From contig NZ_BDAI01000002.1 of NCBI RefSeq assembly GCF_002091755.1, positions 496,001 through 560,000 on the forward strand: a stretch of DNA of 64,000 bases, in the 5' to 3' direction. The stretch comes from Pseudomonas nitroreducens NBRC 12694. GTDB lineage: Bacteria > Pseudomonadota > Gammaproteobacteria > Pseudomonadales > Pseudomonadaceae. The notes under the pieces are model-generated. The model was not told where the DNA came from. It saw only the letters and a program-made list of their open reading frames with translations, and made no database searches. The position numbers were made by a program, and so were the translations under genes. Positions 17,289 through 26,541 of the stretch are shown one piece after another (the stretch's first letter is position 1; each line of letters starts with the position of its first letter).

Positions 17289-18616
17289 GGCTGCGCAGCT
17301 CCGCCGTGTTGCTGGCGTTGTCCGTACCGGCATTTGGTGCGGGGCAGGAGGAATCCAATGGTTTTGTTGAGGACAGCCGCTGGAGCCTGCTAAACCGCAC
17401 GCTGTTCGACCAGCGCGAATACCGCCACGGTGATCGCAACAGCGCCGCGCGCAACGCCTACAAGCCCCGCAATGAACGCAATGGCTATGCGCAGGAATGG
17501 GCCTACGGGCTGATGGGCAGCCTGCAGTCCGGATTTACTCGAGGCAGCGTCGGGCTGGGGCTGGACGCGCATCTGTATCAGGGCGTGCTGCTGGACAGTG
17601 GCGGCGGTCGCGCCGGTAAGGCACGGTTGGTCGGCCTGGACAATGACGGTCATCCCAAGGATAGCTTTGCCCGTGGCGGTGCGGCGCTGAAGGCGCGGGT
17701 GTCTTCGACGACACTGTGGTGGGGCGAACAGCGGGTGAAAACCCCGGTATTCAGCTCCTCCGACAGTCGCCTGCTGCCGGAAACGGCCAGCGGTTTCTTT
17801 CTCTCCAGCGAGGAGCTTTCCGCGCTGCGGCTGGTGGCTGGGCACTTCACCGAAAGCACCGACCGCAACGCTTCCAGCCATGATCGCGGCTTCGTGGTGA
17901 ATTATTCCAATGGTCGCCAGGGCACTGCTTTCGACCTGGCGGGCTTCACCTATTCGCCCACAAAGGGCACAAATCTCAGCCTGTTCACCTCGCGCTACGA
18001 GGATACCTGGCGCCAGGATTACCTGGGCGGCACCTTCAGCCAGCCGTTGGGCGAGGGACAGGACCTGTCGCTGAACCTCAATCTCTATCGCAGTCGAGAT
18101 ACCGGGCGAGCGTTCTCCGGGCGGATCGACAACACCACCTGGAGCCTGCTTGGCGTCTACGGCTTCGGCGCGCACCGACTGAGCGTCGGTTACCAGCAGG
18201 TCGACGGTGATACGCCGTTCGACTACGTGACACGCGGTGCGATCTTCCTCACCAACGCAGTGCAACTGTCGGACTTCAATGCGCCCAACGAGCGTTCCTG
18301 GCAACTGCGCTATGACCTGGACCTGGCGGCGCTCGGAGTGCCGGGGCTGTCGATGGCGGCGGCCTACGTGCGCGGCACCGGCATCGATGGCAGCCACGTC
18401 GACCCGCGTGGCGGTTACGCGTACCTGGGTTATGGCGAGGGTGGCCAGCACTGGGAGCGCGACCTGATGCTGCAATACCGTGTGCCGGAAGGCCCGGTCA
18501 AGGGGCTGCGGCTGGTACTGATGCACAACAGCCATCGCGCCAACGCCGCGCAGACGGAACTCAATACCGACCAGTTGCGGGTTGCCGTGGAATACCCGCT
18601 GGAAGGCGGCTTCTGA
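17285..18616 (+). CDS. OprD-family outer-membrane porin, coupled to the acyltransferase gene
   Basis: A 443-residue porin starting at a GTG within the upstream stop codon. The signal peptide is MRLRSSAVLLALSVPAFGAG. OprD features follow: SRWSLLNRTLFDQREYRHGD, EWAYGLMGSLQSGFTRGSVG, LLPETASGFFLSSEEL, ERSWQLRYDLDLAALGVPGL, and the final strand LRVAVEYPLEGGF. No other start places the signal sequence at the N-terminus. It may import a substrate tied to the acyltransferase-like partner (inference). It abuts the convergent gene at 18617 with no gap. Confidence 0.88.
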   Translation: MRLRSSAVLLALSVPAFGAGQEESNGFVEDSRWSLLNRTLFDQREYRHGDRNSAARNAYKPRNERNGYAQEWAYGLMGSLQSGFTRGSVGLGLDAHLYQGVLLDSGGGRAGKARLVGLDNDGHPKDSFARGGAALKARVSSTTLWWGEQRVKTPVFSSSDSRLLPETASGFFLSSEELSALRLVAGHFTESTDRNASSHDRGFVVNYSNGRQGTAFDLAGFTYSPTKGTNLSLFTSRYEDTWRQDYLGGTFSQPLGEGQDLSLNLNLYRSRDTGRAFSGRIDNTTWSLLGVYGFGAHRLSVGYQQVDGDTPFDYVTRGAIFLTNAVQLSDFNAPNERSWQLRYDLDLAALGVPGLSMAAAYVRGTGIDGSHVDPRGGYAYLGYGEGGQHWERDLMLQYRVPEGPVKGLRLVLMHNSHRANAAQTELNTDQLRVAVEYPLEGGF

Positions 18617-19018
18617 TCAGAGCCCGCCGAGCAGGTCGTGGGCGTCCAGCAGCCGCCAGGCGATTTCCGGGTTCTTCTCCAGGCCCCGGCGGATCGCGGC
18701 GGGAATGGCCTGGCGGGTCTTGCGGCAGAGGCCAGGCTGCTCCTCGAAGGCAAACTCGATGCCGCGCATGGTGCGCACTTCGTTGAAGCCGGGGGCGATG
18801 TGCAGGCGAATGCCGAGTTGATCGAAGAGCCTGTGCAGCAGGTGCTCCAGGTCCGCCAGGTCCTTGAGATTTTCCAGGCGCTCGAGCAGGCGCTGCTCCT
18901 CGTGCCGGGTCAGCAGCAGGATTCGCAGGTCGGCGTTGGGTGTCTCCAATAGCCGTTCCCGGTCGCAGTTGCAGGCGCCGGGTGGGCATTGCTGGCGGAG
19001 CGGGGGCGTGGTGGGCAT
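18617..19018 (-). CDS. Conserved hypothetical protein with N-terminal Cys cluster
   Basis: A 133-residue soluble protein I cannot assign. The N-terminus holds a Cys-rich stretch (CPPGACNC, residues 11-18) that could bind a metal. The middle is a charged helix (RHEEQRLLERLENLKDLADL), and the C-terminus reads KTRQAIPAAIRRGLEKNPEI. It lies downstream of the U32-family gene in the same direction, 88 bases away, and its stop touches the convergent porin's stop. Codon use looks like that of its neighbours. Confidence 0.7.
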   Translation of the reverse strand: MPTTPPLRQQCPPGACNCDRERLLETPNADLRILLLTRHEEQRLLERLENLKDLADLEHLLHRLFDQLGIRLHIAPGFNEVRTMRGIEFAFEEQPGLCRKTRQAIPAAIRRGLEKNPEIAWRLLDAHDLLGGL

Positions 19019-19106
19019 GCCCCGATCATAGCGGGGGATCGGGGAGTTGCGCAGGGGGGAGATCTGCAGGAGCGAGCGAATGCGCCCCTGCAGGTTCAGG
19101 TCTGCC

Positions 19107-21110
19107 TCAGTGCGCCGGCTTGCGAATGGTCTTGAGCAGGTCTTCCGGGCTGATCTGCCCGACGATGGTGTTCACGCCTTCGCTGCCCGGCTGCGGCAGG
19201 CCGAGGATGTGGCCCTTGATCTTGCCGATCACGTGCATCTCGCACGGCTTGCAGTCGAACTTCAGGGTCAGCACCTCGTCGCCGTGGATCAGTTGCATCG
19301 GCTGCACCTTGGTGCGCACGCCGGTGACGCCCTTGGCCTGTTTCGGGCACAGGTTGAAGGAGAAGCGCAGGCAGTGCTTGGTGATCATCACCGGCACTTC
19401 GCCGGTTTCCTCGTGGGCTTCGTACGCGGCATCGATCAGTTGCACGCCGTGGCGATGGTAAAACGCGCGGGCCTTCTCGTTGTACACGTTGTACAGGAAC
19501 GACAGATGCGACTCCGGGTACACCGGCGGCGGGTTGGTCTCGGCCTTGCGGCCGCCACGCGGGTGGGCCTGCACGCGGGCTTCGGTGAGCGCCTCGATGG
19601 CCTCGCGGCGCAGCGACTTGAGCTGGGAGTTGGGGATGAAGAACGCCTGCGGGGCGTCCAGTTCGATGGCGTCGGCGTGATACTGGGTGGTGCCCAGCTG
19701 GCCGAGCAGGTCGTGCAACTGGTCCAGCGCCTGTTCGGGCTTGTTGGCGATACCGAACGGGCCGTCCAGGGCGACGCTGGCGCTGACGCCTTCTTCGCTG
19801 GTGGCGGTCAGTTCCAGGCGCTCGTCACGCAGCTTGGCGACCCACGACAGGCCGACGCGGCGCTCGGCGGACGTCTTCTGCAGCGCCTGCTGCCAGTTGT
19901 GGTCGAGGTTGCGCGACAACGGGTGGTTCGGCCGCAGGCGGTAGAGGCCTTCGGGCATCTCGTTGGGCTCGACGCGGTAGCGGTAGCGCTTCTCGCCGTC
20001 TTCCTCGAACTCGCCCTTCGGCTCGGCAATGTTGGCGCGGAAACCGACCACTTCGCGCTTGACCAGCACGTTGAGGCCGTCGCCGTTGGACAGCGGGTCC
20101 TTGGTCACCACCAGCAGGTCGCGCTTGCCGACCTTTTCCACGGTGCCCACCGGCAGGCCGGTGAAGGTCGGCGAGTCGAAGGCGCCGATGTCGATCTTGC
20201 GGTCGCTGACGAAGTAATCGGTGCTGCCGCGGTGGAAGGTCTTGTCCGGGTCCGGCACGAAGAAGTGGTCGGTGCGGCCGCTGGAGGCGCGGGCCAGGTC
20301 CGGGCGCTCGGCGAGGATGCCGTCCAGGCGCTGGCGGTAGTAGGCAGTGATGTTCTTCACGTAGCCCATGTCCTTGTAGCGCCCTTCGATCTTGAAGGAG
20401 CGCACGCCGGCGTCCACCAGGGCGCTGAGGTTGGCGCTCTGGTTGTTGTCCTTCATCGACAGCAGGTGCTTCTCGAAGGCCACCACGCGGCCCTGGTCAT
20501 CCTTCAGGGTGTAGGGCAGGCGGCAGGCCTGGGAGCAGTCGCCGCGGTTGGCGCTGCGGCCGGTCTGGGCGTGGGAGATGTTGCACTGGCCGGAGAAGGC
20601 AACGCAGAGCGCGCCGTGGATGAAGAACTCGATGGCCGCGTCGGTCTCGTCGGCGATGGCGCGGATTTCCTGCAGGTTCAGCTCGCGGGCCAGTACCAGC
20701 TGGGAGAAGCCGGCCTGGTCGAGGAACTTCGCCCGGCCCAGGGTGCGGATGTCGGTCTGGGTGCTGGCGTGCAGCTCGATCGGCGGGATGTCCAGTTCCA
20801 TGATGCCCAGGTCCTGCACGATCAGCGCGTCGACACCGGCGTCGTAGAGCTGGTGGATCAGCGCGCGCGCCGGCTCCAGCTCGTTGTCGTGGAGGATGGT
20901 GTTGATCGTGGTGAACACCCGCGCGTGGTAGCGATGGGCGAACTCCACCAGCTGGGCGATATCGCTCACCTCGTTGCAGGCATTGTGCCGCGCGCCGAAG
21001 CTCGGGCCGCCGATGTAGACGGCGTCGGCGCCATGCAGGATGGCCTCGCGGGCGATGTGGACATCGCGGGCAGGGCTGAGCAGTTCCAGATGGTGTTTGG
21101 GCAAGGACAT
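19107..21110 (-). CDS. rlhA: Peptidase U32-family protein, RlhA-like (23S rRNA hydroxylation)
   Basis: A 667-residue protein of the U32 family. The N-terminal part (LELLSPARDVHIAREAILHG, ADAVYIGGPSFGARHNACN) and the cysteine segment (FSGQCNISHAQTGRSANRGD, then CSQACRLPY) are conserved in RlhA/TrhP-type RNA hydroxylation factors. The length, with a long C-terminal domain ending in a further Cys pair (KFDCKPCEMHVIG), fits RlhA (about 650 residues, C2501 of 23S rRNA) better than the shorter tRNA enzyme TrhP. The start was taken at MSLPKHHLELL after GAAGAAACC. The assignment between RlhA and TrhP should be confirmed. Confidence 0.82.
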   Translation of the reverse strand: MSLPKHHLELLSPARDVHIAREAILHGADAVYIGGPSFGARHNACNEVSDIAQLVEFAHRYHARVFTTINTILHDNELEPARALIHQLYDAGVDALIVQDLGIMELDIPPIELHASTQTDIRTLGRAKFLDQAGFSQLVLARELNLQEIRAIADETDAAIEFFIHGALCVAFSGQCNISHAQTGRSANRGDCSQACRLPYTLKDDQGRVVAFEKHLLSMKDNNQSANLSALVDAGVRSFKIEGRYKDMGYVKNITAYYRQRLDGILAERPDLARASSGRTDHFFVPDPDKTFHRGSTDYFVSDRKIDIGAFDSPTFTGLPVGTVEKVGKRDLLVVTKDPLSNGDGLNVLVKREVVGFRANIAEPKGEFEEDGEKRYRYRVEPNEMPEGLYRLRPNHPLSRNLDHNWQQALQKTSAERRVGLSWVAKLRDERLELTATSEEGVSASVALDGPFGIANKPEQALDQLHDLLGQLGTTQYHADAIELDAPQAFFIPNSQLKSLRREAIEALTEARVQAHPRGGRKAETNPPPVYPESHLSFLYNVYNEKARAFYHRHGVQLIDAAYEAHEETGEVPVMITKHCLRFSFNLCPKQAKGVTGVRTKVQPMQLIHGDEVLTLKFDCKPCEMHVIGKIKGHILGLPQPGSEGVNTIVGQISPEDLLKTIRKPAH

Positions 21111-21224
21111 GGTTTCTTCTTTATCAGGCGTGCTTATCAGGTATGGAACGGGCAATCGCGCATTGTACCGGTCAAACGCCGCGCCGGCATCCGTGGCGTG
21201 CCGGACGGTGCGCAGGGGTCGCCT

Positions 21225-21257
21225 GTAAAGAACGGGGCGGCCGTTACCAGCCGCCCC
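21225..21257 (-). terminator. Terminator downstream of the autotransporter gene
   Basis: GGGGCGGC (21234-21241) and GCCGCCCC (21250-21257) pair perfectly. On the minus strand the stem is followed by GTTCTTT. The hairpin begins 8 bases past the autotransporter stop. Confidence 0.8.
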
Positions 21258-21264
21258 GGGTGGC

Positions 21265-24200
21265 TCAGTATTCGAACCGGTAGCCGACGTTGGCGTGGTT
21301 CTGGTCGAAGTTGTCGCCGTCGCGGTAACCCACTTCCATGAACAGGCTATGGCCGTCGGTCAGGCGCGTGGAGACGCCCACGGCCGCCTCGCGCCAGCCG
21401 CCACTGAAGTCCGAACTCTGCTTGGGCGTGCCGTTGATCCGGTAGCCGATGTCGTCGGCCATCAGCTCGCGAACGTAACCGCCCTTCAGGTACACCTCGG
21501 ACTTGTGTTTAGCGTTGCTCAGCTCGTAGCCGACGATGCCGCCGGCGCGAGCCAGCAGTGAGTCGTAGTCGTCGTAGTGGATCTTCAGGCCGTTGCTGGC
21601 GCGCGAAGAGAAGCCGCCCTGGTCGGTGTAGACCAGTTGCGCCTGGGGCTCGACGAACCACTGGCTGTCCTTCTCGCGGTGCAGGGTGAAGCGTTTGCCG
21701 GTTTCCACCGAGGCGGAGTAGCCGTTGCTGCTGCCGGAGCTCTTCACGCGATTGCCCTGGGTGTCGTTGACGCTGAAGTTGTTCTTCAGGTGCGCAGCCT
21801 TGAGCACGGTGTCGATGTAGAAGCCGTTCTCGTGCAGCCAGGTGCCGTAGATGCCGACGTGGGTGTTGCGCGCGCCGCCGCTGCCTTCGTCGAAGCTCTG
21901 GTCGGCCTCGGTATGGCCGATCATGGCGCCGACGAACAGGTCGCCGCTGGACACCGGCACGCGGCGGTCCACGCCCAGCTGGATGCCTTGGTAGCTCAGG
22001 CGGTAGCCGTCGAAGTTGCTGCCGGCGAAGGAGTGCAGGCGGCCGCCGTTGGTGCGCAACCAGACGTTGCCGTCGGTATCGCGCTCGGTGTAGCGCAGCT
22101 CACCCATGCGTTGCAGCAGGGTCTGCATGTCCAGGTAGGACAGCAGGTAGTTGGTGTGCACCTGGGCGTGGAAGGCACGGGTAGTCGAGGTGCCAGGGCC
22201 CGGGGCCGGGCCGGGCGGCGTCGGCGCTACAGGGTCGCCGGGTTCGACCGGGCCAGGCGGTGTGGGGTCGACAGGCGGTGTCGGGTCTACTGGCGGTATA
22301 GGGTCAACCGGAGGCTGTGGATCGACCGGGTCGGTCGGGCCCGGGTCAACCGGCGGCGCGGTATAGCCATATAGTTCCCAGTTATCGTCCTCGTTCTTGC
22401 GCAGGGCATAGGTGTTGCCGCCCAGCTCCACCAGCGCGCCCTCGTAGAGGCCGAACTGGCCGCTGCCGCCGTTGGTTTCGATAATCTCGATGCGCTCGTC
22501 ACCCAGGGTGCTCTGCGAGCCGTCGTTGGCCACCAGGACTGAATGGTTGCCGGTGCTGCCGTCGGTACCCGTGATGGTCAGCTTGTCGGTCAGCTGGTTG
22601 ACGATGTCGGTGTAGAAGTGGAACGCCCCGGCGCCGCTCAGCGAGCCCAGTTGCAGGCTGCCGTAGTGCTCCGGCTGGTGGGCGGCAAAGCCGTTCTGCC
22701 AGGACTCGCGGCTGTTGATGTAGACCTGCGAGTCGTCCTGCAGGTCCAGCGCCGTGAGGCTAGAGGTGGCGTAGTGGCTGGCCTCGCTGCTGTTCTTGTC
22801 CAGCAGGAACCAGCGCGAGCCCTTGAGGTTGAGCGTGGCGCTACTGACGCTGCCATCGCCGGCAACGGTGCTGTCGGTCATCGAGCGGCCCACCAGTTCG
22901 CTGCTCTCGGCGTTGAGCGTGAAGCTGCTGGCGAACACGCCGTCGGCGCTGTTCTGGCTGGCGTTGACATTGAGCAGGCTGCGCCCGTCCTGGGCGGTGG
23001 CGCTGCTGTTGGCGAGGTTCAGGGTGGCGTCCTTCACCGCATCGGCGACATTCATGATGCCGCTGTTCTGCCCGTCACTGGTGCGCCCGGCGAGGCCGCC
23101 GACTTCGATCAGTCCGGCGGTGCCGGTGGCGCCATCGAGGTGCGCCATGTCGGTGTCGGTGAGGTCGATCACCTGGCCGCCTTCGAGGCGGTCGCCGTTG
23201 CTGGCGAGGCTGTAGCCGTTGGCGAAGGAGTAGCGGATCGCGCTGGCGGCGGAGGTGATGCTGTTGCGCACGCCAGCCACCAGCGGTGTGAGCGTGATCT
23301 TCGCGCCGTCACCCATCACCCGCAGGCCGGCGGAGTCCTTGCCTTCGGTAGTGATATCGGTCTTGCCGTACACCGTGACTTCGGAGTTGCCGTACTGCGC
23401 GCCGGCGTGGCCGCTGTCGACGGGGGCGCTGGCACTGCCGCCGCCCAGCGAGCCTGCGGCCAGACCATGGGATTGCCCGGTGCCGGTGGTATGGATCACC
23501 GTCTGGAAGTCCTGATGCTTCTCGCTGTTGATGGTCACCTGAGAGTTGCCGGTGGCCCAGGCGCCGATTTCGTTGAGGCCGCCGGTCTTGATCCGCAGGT
23601 GGCCGCCGTCATAGCCGGTGGCGGTGACGCTCGAATGGTTGAGGGCAAACAGCGCGTTGGCGCCCGGGCGGCTGGTGGTCTGGTTGAAGTCGCCACCCAT
23701 GAAGCTGATGGAAGAGTTCTTGGTGGCGTACAGGCCCACGCCGTTGCTCAGGTAGGAGGTACCGTTCATGTCCACCAGGTCGAGGGTCACGGTGCCGCCA
23801 TTGTTGGCCTCCACCGAACGCTGGCTGGACTTGTTGGTGACCGTCAGCACATAGGGCGTGCCGTCTTTCGAGGTCATGTCGATGGTCCCGCCATTGGCGG
23901 CGAACAGACCCTTGCCGCCGGCGATGGTCAGGTTGGCGTTGCCGTTGATTTCCGCGCTGGATGTCGTGCCATCCACATACATCGCGCTTTTCGGGCTGCT
24001 GTAGCCGGAGTTGGTCGAGGTGGCAGTGAGGTTGCCGTTGATCACGAAGCGGCCGCCGCCGGTGACGGCGATGCCGTTGTAGACGTACTTGCCGGCGGGG
24101 TTGGTGTTGCTGCCGTAGTTATAAGTCAGGTCGCCGTTGACGGTGACCAGGCTGCCAGCGCCCTTGATGTCGAGGGTGTTGCCGGCGTCGATTCTGACGG

Positions 24201-24426
24201 TCTGCCCGGTGAGCACCAGGGGCGAGCCGCTCGGCCCGGTCATGGTGATGATGGCGCCGCCGCTGACGTTGAACGTCTTGATGGTGCCAACCTGAGTGAA
24301 ATCCTCGTAAAGGCCGCTCTGGTTGGCGGTGTAGCTCTGGTTGCTTTCGGTGACGCTATTGGCCGCCATCGCGGTGGCCATGGCCAGCGGGCTGGCCAGG
24401 AAGAGCATCAATGGGGTGTTCTTCAT
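21265..24426 (-). CDS. Autotransporter with beta-helix passenger and beta-barrel (type Va secretion)
   Basis: A 1053-residue outer-membrane protein. The signal peptide (MKNTPLMLFLASPLAMATAM, cleavage near MAA-NSV) is followed by a long passenger of repeated short strands rich in Gly, Asn, Ser and Thr (about 25-685), typical of a beta-helix. A Pro/Asp/Val-rich linker (about 688-746, repeating PPVDPTPP units) comes next, then a C-terminal barrel domain of about 300 residues ending in YRFEY, the expected terminal aromatic. No protease Ser motif is obvious in the passenger, so an adhesin or aggregation role is more likely than protease. The ATG follows TAGGAAACC. It is monocistronic. Confidence 0.9.
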   Translation of the reverse strand: MKNTPLMLFLASPLAMATAMAANSVTESNQSYTANQSGLYEDFTQVGTIKTFNVSGGAIITMTGPSGSPLVLTGQTVRIDAGNTLDIKGAGSLVTVNGDLTYNYGSNTNPAGKYVYNGIAVTGGGRFVINGNLTATSTNSGYSSPKSAMYVDGTTSSAEINGNANLTIAGGKGLFAANGGTIDMTSKDGTPYVLTVTNKSSQRSVEANNGGTVTLDLVDMNGTSYLSNGVGLYATKNSSISFMGGDFNQTTSRPGANALFALNHSSVTATGYDGGHLRIKTGGLNEIGAWATGNSQVTINSEKHQDFQTVIHTTGTGQSHGLAAGSLGGGSASAPVDSGHAGAQYGNSEVTVYGKTDITTEGKDSAGLRVMGDGAKITLTPLVAGVRNSITSAASAIRYSFANGYSLASNGDRLEGGQVIDLTDTDMAHLDGATGTAGLIEVGGLAGRTSDGQNSGIMNVADAVKDATLNLANSSATAQDGRSLLNVNASQNSADGVFASSFTLNAESSELVGRSMTDSTVAGDGSVSSATLNLKGSRWFLLDKNSSEASHYATSSLTALDLQDDSQVYINSRESWQNGFAAHQPEHYGSLQLGSLSGAGAFHFYTDIVNQLTDKLTITGTDGSTGNHSVLVANDGSQSTLGDERIEIIETNGGSGQFGLYEGALVELGGNTYALRKNEDDNWELYGYTAPPVDPGPTDPVDPQPPVDPIPPVDPTPPVDPTPPGPVEPGDPVAPTPPGPAPGPGTSTTRAFHAQVHTNYLLSYLDMQTLLQRMGELRYTERDTDGNVWLRTNGGRLHSFAGSNFDGYRLSYQGIQLGVDRRVPVSSGDLFVGAMIGHTEADQSFDEGSGGARNTHVGIYGTWLHENGFYIDTVLKAAHLKNNFSVNDTQGNRVKSSGSSNGYSASVETGKRFTLHREKDSQWFVEPQAQLVYTDQGGFSSRASNGLKIHYDDYDSLLARAGGIVGYELSNAKHKSEVYLKGGYVRELMADDIGYRINGTPKQSSDFSGGWREAAVGVSTRLTDGHSLFMEVGYRDGDNFDQNHANVGYRFEY
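22190..22362 (-). repeat. Degenerate tandem repeat coding for a Pro-rich linker
   Basis: Imperfect units of roughly 18-21 bases encode PPVDP/TPPGP-type repeats between passenger and barrel of the autotransporter. GC-rich repeats like this can vary in copy number by slippage, changing spacer length between strains. Confidence 0.7.
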
Positions 24427-24882
24427 CACGGTTTCCTACCGCCTCTCGGCGGGATGGGTGAAGAGAACCCGGTTGCGCAGTTTCCGTGTGCCGCACCAGG
24501 GGTTGCCTGGCGTGAAGGGGTGGGGCGGTGGGTTTCAGTGGTGGTGTCCTGGCACTGTGAGTCACTCACGGGAGTTGGTAGCGGCGGTGATTGTCGGCTA
24601 CACGGCCTGGGCACGCCCTTGAGTTATGTCAGAAGGTTTTCGAATCCGGCATGGGTATTGAGAAACGTCATGGCCAGGCGGATTTGCGCCTGACCTGAAT
24701 CAATACGCACCCGCACTGGAGCTGAGCAATGCGGCGTCCATGCGGCATTGCAGAGGGCAGGGCGGTGCCCTTGCAAAACTGCAAAGCGACCCTGCAAGCC
24801 TGTCTATTCCGCGCTTTGCGGGCATGGATCAAGATTCGTTCGTCCTCTCGGAACACCTCCCCCACTTTCAAGGAACCGAATC
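24427..24882. other. Intergenic region between divergent autotransporter and esterase genes
   Basis: This stretch of 456 bases shows no supportable gene. It must hold both promoters. One notable feature is a dyad at 24748-24776: TTGCA, G, AGGGCA, a six-base centre, TGCCCT, TGCAA. It could be an operator or a hairpin in the esterase leader. Confidence 0.6.
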
Positions 24883-25899
24883 ATGAACTTCAAGCAATCC
24901 CTGCTCGCCGCCTCTCTCGCCCTGGCCATCGGCAACGTCTTCGCCGCCGGCAACCCGACTGTCGAACACAACACCCAGGCCTTCCTCGAAGCCCTGGAAG
25001 CCGGCAAGGGCCAGCCGCTGGAAACCCTGTCGCCCAAGGATGCCCGCGCCGTGCTGACCGGAGCCCAGGCCTCGGTGAAGGTCGACCTCTCCGGCACCCA
25101 GGTCAGCGAGAAGACCGTGCAGACCGAGGTCGGTCCGGTGAAGCTGACCATCGTCCGCCCGGCCGGCGTGAAAGGAACGCTGCCGGCGTTCATGTACTTC
25201 CATGGCGGCGGCTGGGTGCTGGGCGACTACCCGACCCACGCCCGCCTGATCCGCGACCTGGTGGTGAACTCCGGCGCGGTGGCGGTCTACGTCGACTACA
25301 CCCCGTCCCCCGAGGCGCATTACCCGGTGGCGATCAATCAGGCCTACGCCGCGACGAAGTGGGTCGCCGAACACGGCACGGAGATCAACGTCGACGGCAA
25401 GCGCCTGGCCGTGGCCGGTAACAGCGTTGGCGGCAACATGGCGGCGGTGGTCGCTCTGATGGCCAAGGACAAGGGCGCACCCAAGCTGCGCTTCCAGGCG
25501 CTGCTGTGGCCGGTGACCGATGCCAGCTTCGAGACCGGCTCGTACAACCAGTTCGCCCAGGGGCACTTCCTCACCAAGCCGATGATGCAGTGGTTCTGGG
25601 ACAGCTACACCACCGACCCGAAACAGCGCGCCGAGATCTACGCTTCTCCGTTACGCGCGACCACCGACCAGCTCAAGGGCCTGCCGCCCACGCTGATCCA
25701 GACCGCCGAATCCGACGTACTGCGTGACGAGGGCGAAGCCTACGGTCGCAAACTCGACGCCGCCGGTGTGGCGGTCACTTCGGTGCGCTACAACGGAATG
25801 ATCCACGACTACGGTCTGCTCAACGTGATCAGCCAGGTCCCGGCGGTACAGTCCGCCATGCGCCAGGCCGGTGAAGAGCTGAAAGTTCATCTGCAGTAA
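24883..25899 (+). CDS. Exported alpha/beta hydrolase, HSL-type esterase
   Basis: A 338-residue protein with a signal peptide (MNFKQSLLAASLALAIGNVF, cleavage near AAG). The hormone-sensitive-lipase family motif HGGGW (MYFHGGGWVLGDYPTHARL) forms the oxyanion hole. The nucleophile elbow is GNSVGGNMA. The acid is likely in SDVLRDEGEAYG and the His in IHDYGLLN. It hydrolyses short-chain esters of unknown identity in the periplasm. It is the first gene of a likely operon with the ABM-domain protein (68 bases downstream) and the amidohydrolase. The start follows TTTCAAGGAACCGAATC. Confidence 0.88.
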   Translation: MNFKQSLLAASLALAIGNVFAAGNPTVEHNTQAFLEALEAGKGQPLETLSPKDARAVLTGAQASVKVDLSGTQVSEKTVQTEVGPVKLTIVRPAGVKGTLPAFMYFHGGGWVLGDYPTHARLIRDLVVNSGAVAVYVDYTPSPEAHYPVAINQAYAATKWVAEHGTEINVDGKRLAVAGNSVGGNMAAVVALMAKDKGAPKLRFQALLWPVTDASFETGSYNQFAQGHFLTKPMMQWFWDSYTTDPKQRAEIYASPLRATTDQLKGLPPTLIQTAESDVLRDEGEAYGRKLDAAGVAVTSVRYNGMIHDYGLLNVISQVPAVQSAMRQAGEELKVHLQ

Positions 25900-25967
25900 G
25901 CCGTCTGTCGAACGAGCCGCTTGCCTCCCCCCCCAAGGAGGAGGCCACTTTTCCGGAGGGAACCTGC

Positions 25968-26522
25968 ATGAACCAGCCGACCCAGCAAGAGTCCGTCACT
26001 CTGATCATCCGCCACCGCGCCCGCCCCGACAGCGTCGCCGCCTATGAAACCATCCTGCGCGAGCTGACCCGCGCTGCCAGCGAGTTCCCCGGCCATCTGG
26101 GCGTGGACGTGATGCGCCAGGGCGACCACTTCACCTCGGTCCTGCGCTTCGCCAGCGCCGATGAACTGCAGGCCTGGCTCGACTCGCCGCAGCGCCGCGA
26201 GCTGATCGAACGTGCCGACCCGCACCTGATCGACGGCGAGCAGAAGGAACTGCACCGCGCCCACGAGTTCTGGTTCACCGCCCCGGACAACCCGCAGAAG
26301 CAGCCGCCGCGCTGGAAACAGGCGGCCGTCTCCTATCTGGTGATCCTGCCGCTGGTGATGCTGGTGCCGCAGCTCTGGCGTCCGCTGTTTACGCAAATCC
26401 CGCTGCTGGGTGGCTTCGTGCCGGCCAACATGCTCATCGTCGCGACCATCGTCCTGCTTGTGGTCTACGTTTTCATGCCACGGGCCACGCGCCTGTTCTC
26501 CGCCTGGCTCAACGCCCGCTGA
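25968..26522 (+). CDS. Antibiotic-biosynthesis-monooxygenase-fold protein with membrane anchor
   Basis: A 184-residue protein. The N-terminal half (VTLIIRHRARPDSVAAYETI, GHLGVDVMRQGDHFTSVLRF) is an ABM-type ferredoxin-like fold. The C-terminal half contains two membrane helices (about 110-132 and 148-170). ABM domains occur in monooxygenases and haem-degrading enzymes, but many members have no known activity. It is placed between an exported esterase and an amidohydrolase with short gaps (68 and 19 bases), so it is probably co-transcribed. The start follows a GGAGGGAAC ribosome-binding site. Confidence 0.85.
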   Translation: MNQPTQQESVTLIIRHRARPDSVAAYETILRELTRAASEFPGHLGVDVMRQGDHFTSVLRFASADELQAWLDSPQRRELIERADPHLIDGEQKELHRAHEFWFTAPDNPQKQPPRWKQAAVSYLVILPLVMLVPQLWRPLFTQIPLLGGFVPANMLIVATIVLLVVYVFMPRATRLFSAWLNAR

Positions 26523-26541
26523 TTGAAAGAGGAACATAGCC

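Noticed and set aside
19047..21341. A 764-codon open frame on the plus strand opposite the U32/RlhA-like gene
   Set aside because: It is antisense to a well-conserved gene. Its composition (Val/Ala/Gly/His/Gln rich, no motifs) is the usual mirror of GC-rich Pseudomonas codon use.
22543..24693. A 716-codon plus-strand frame opposite the autotransporter passenger
   Set aside because: No domain or start signal. The passenger on the minus strand has a signal peptide, linker and barrel in frame, so this is a shadow.
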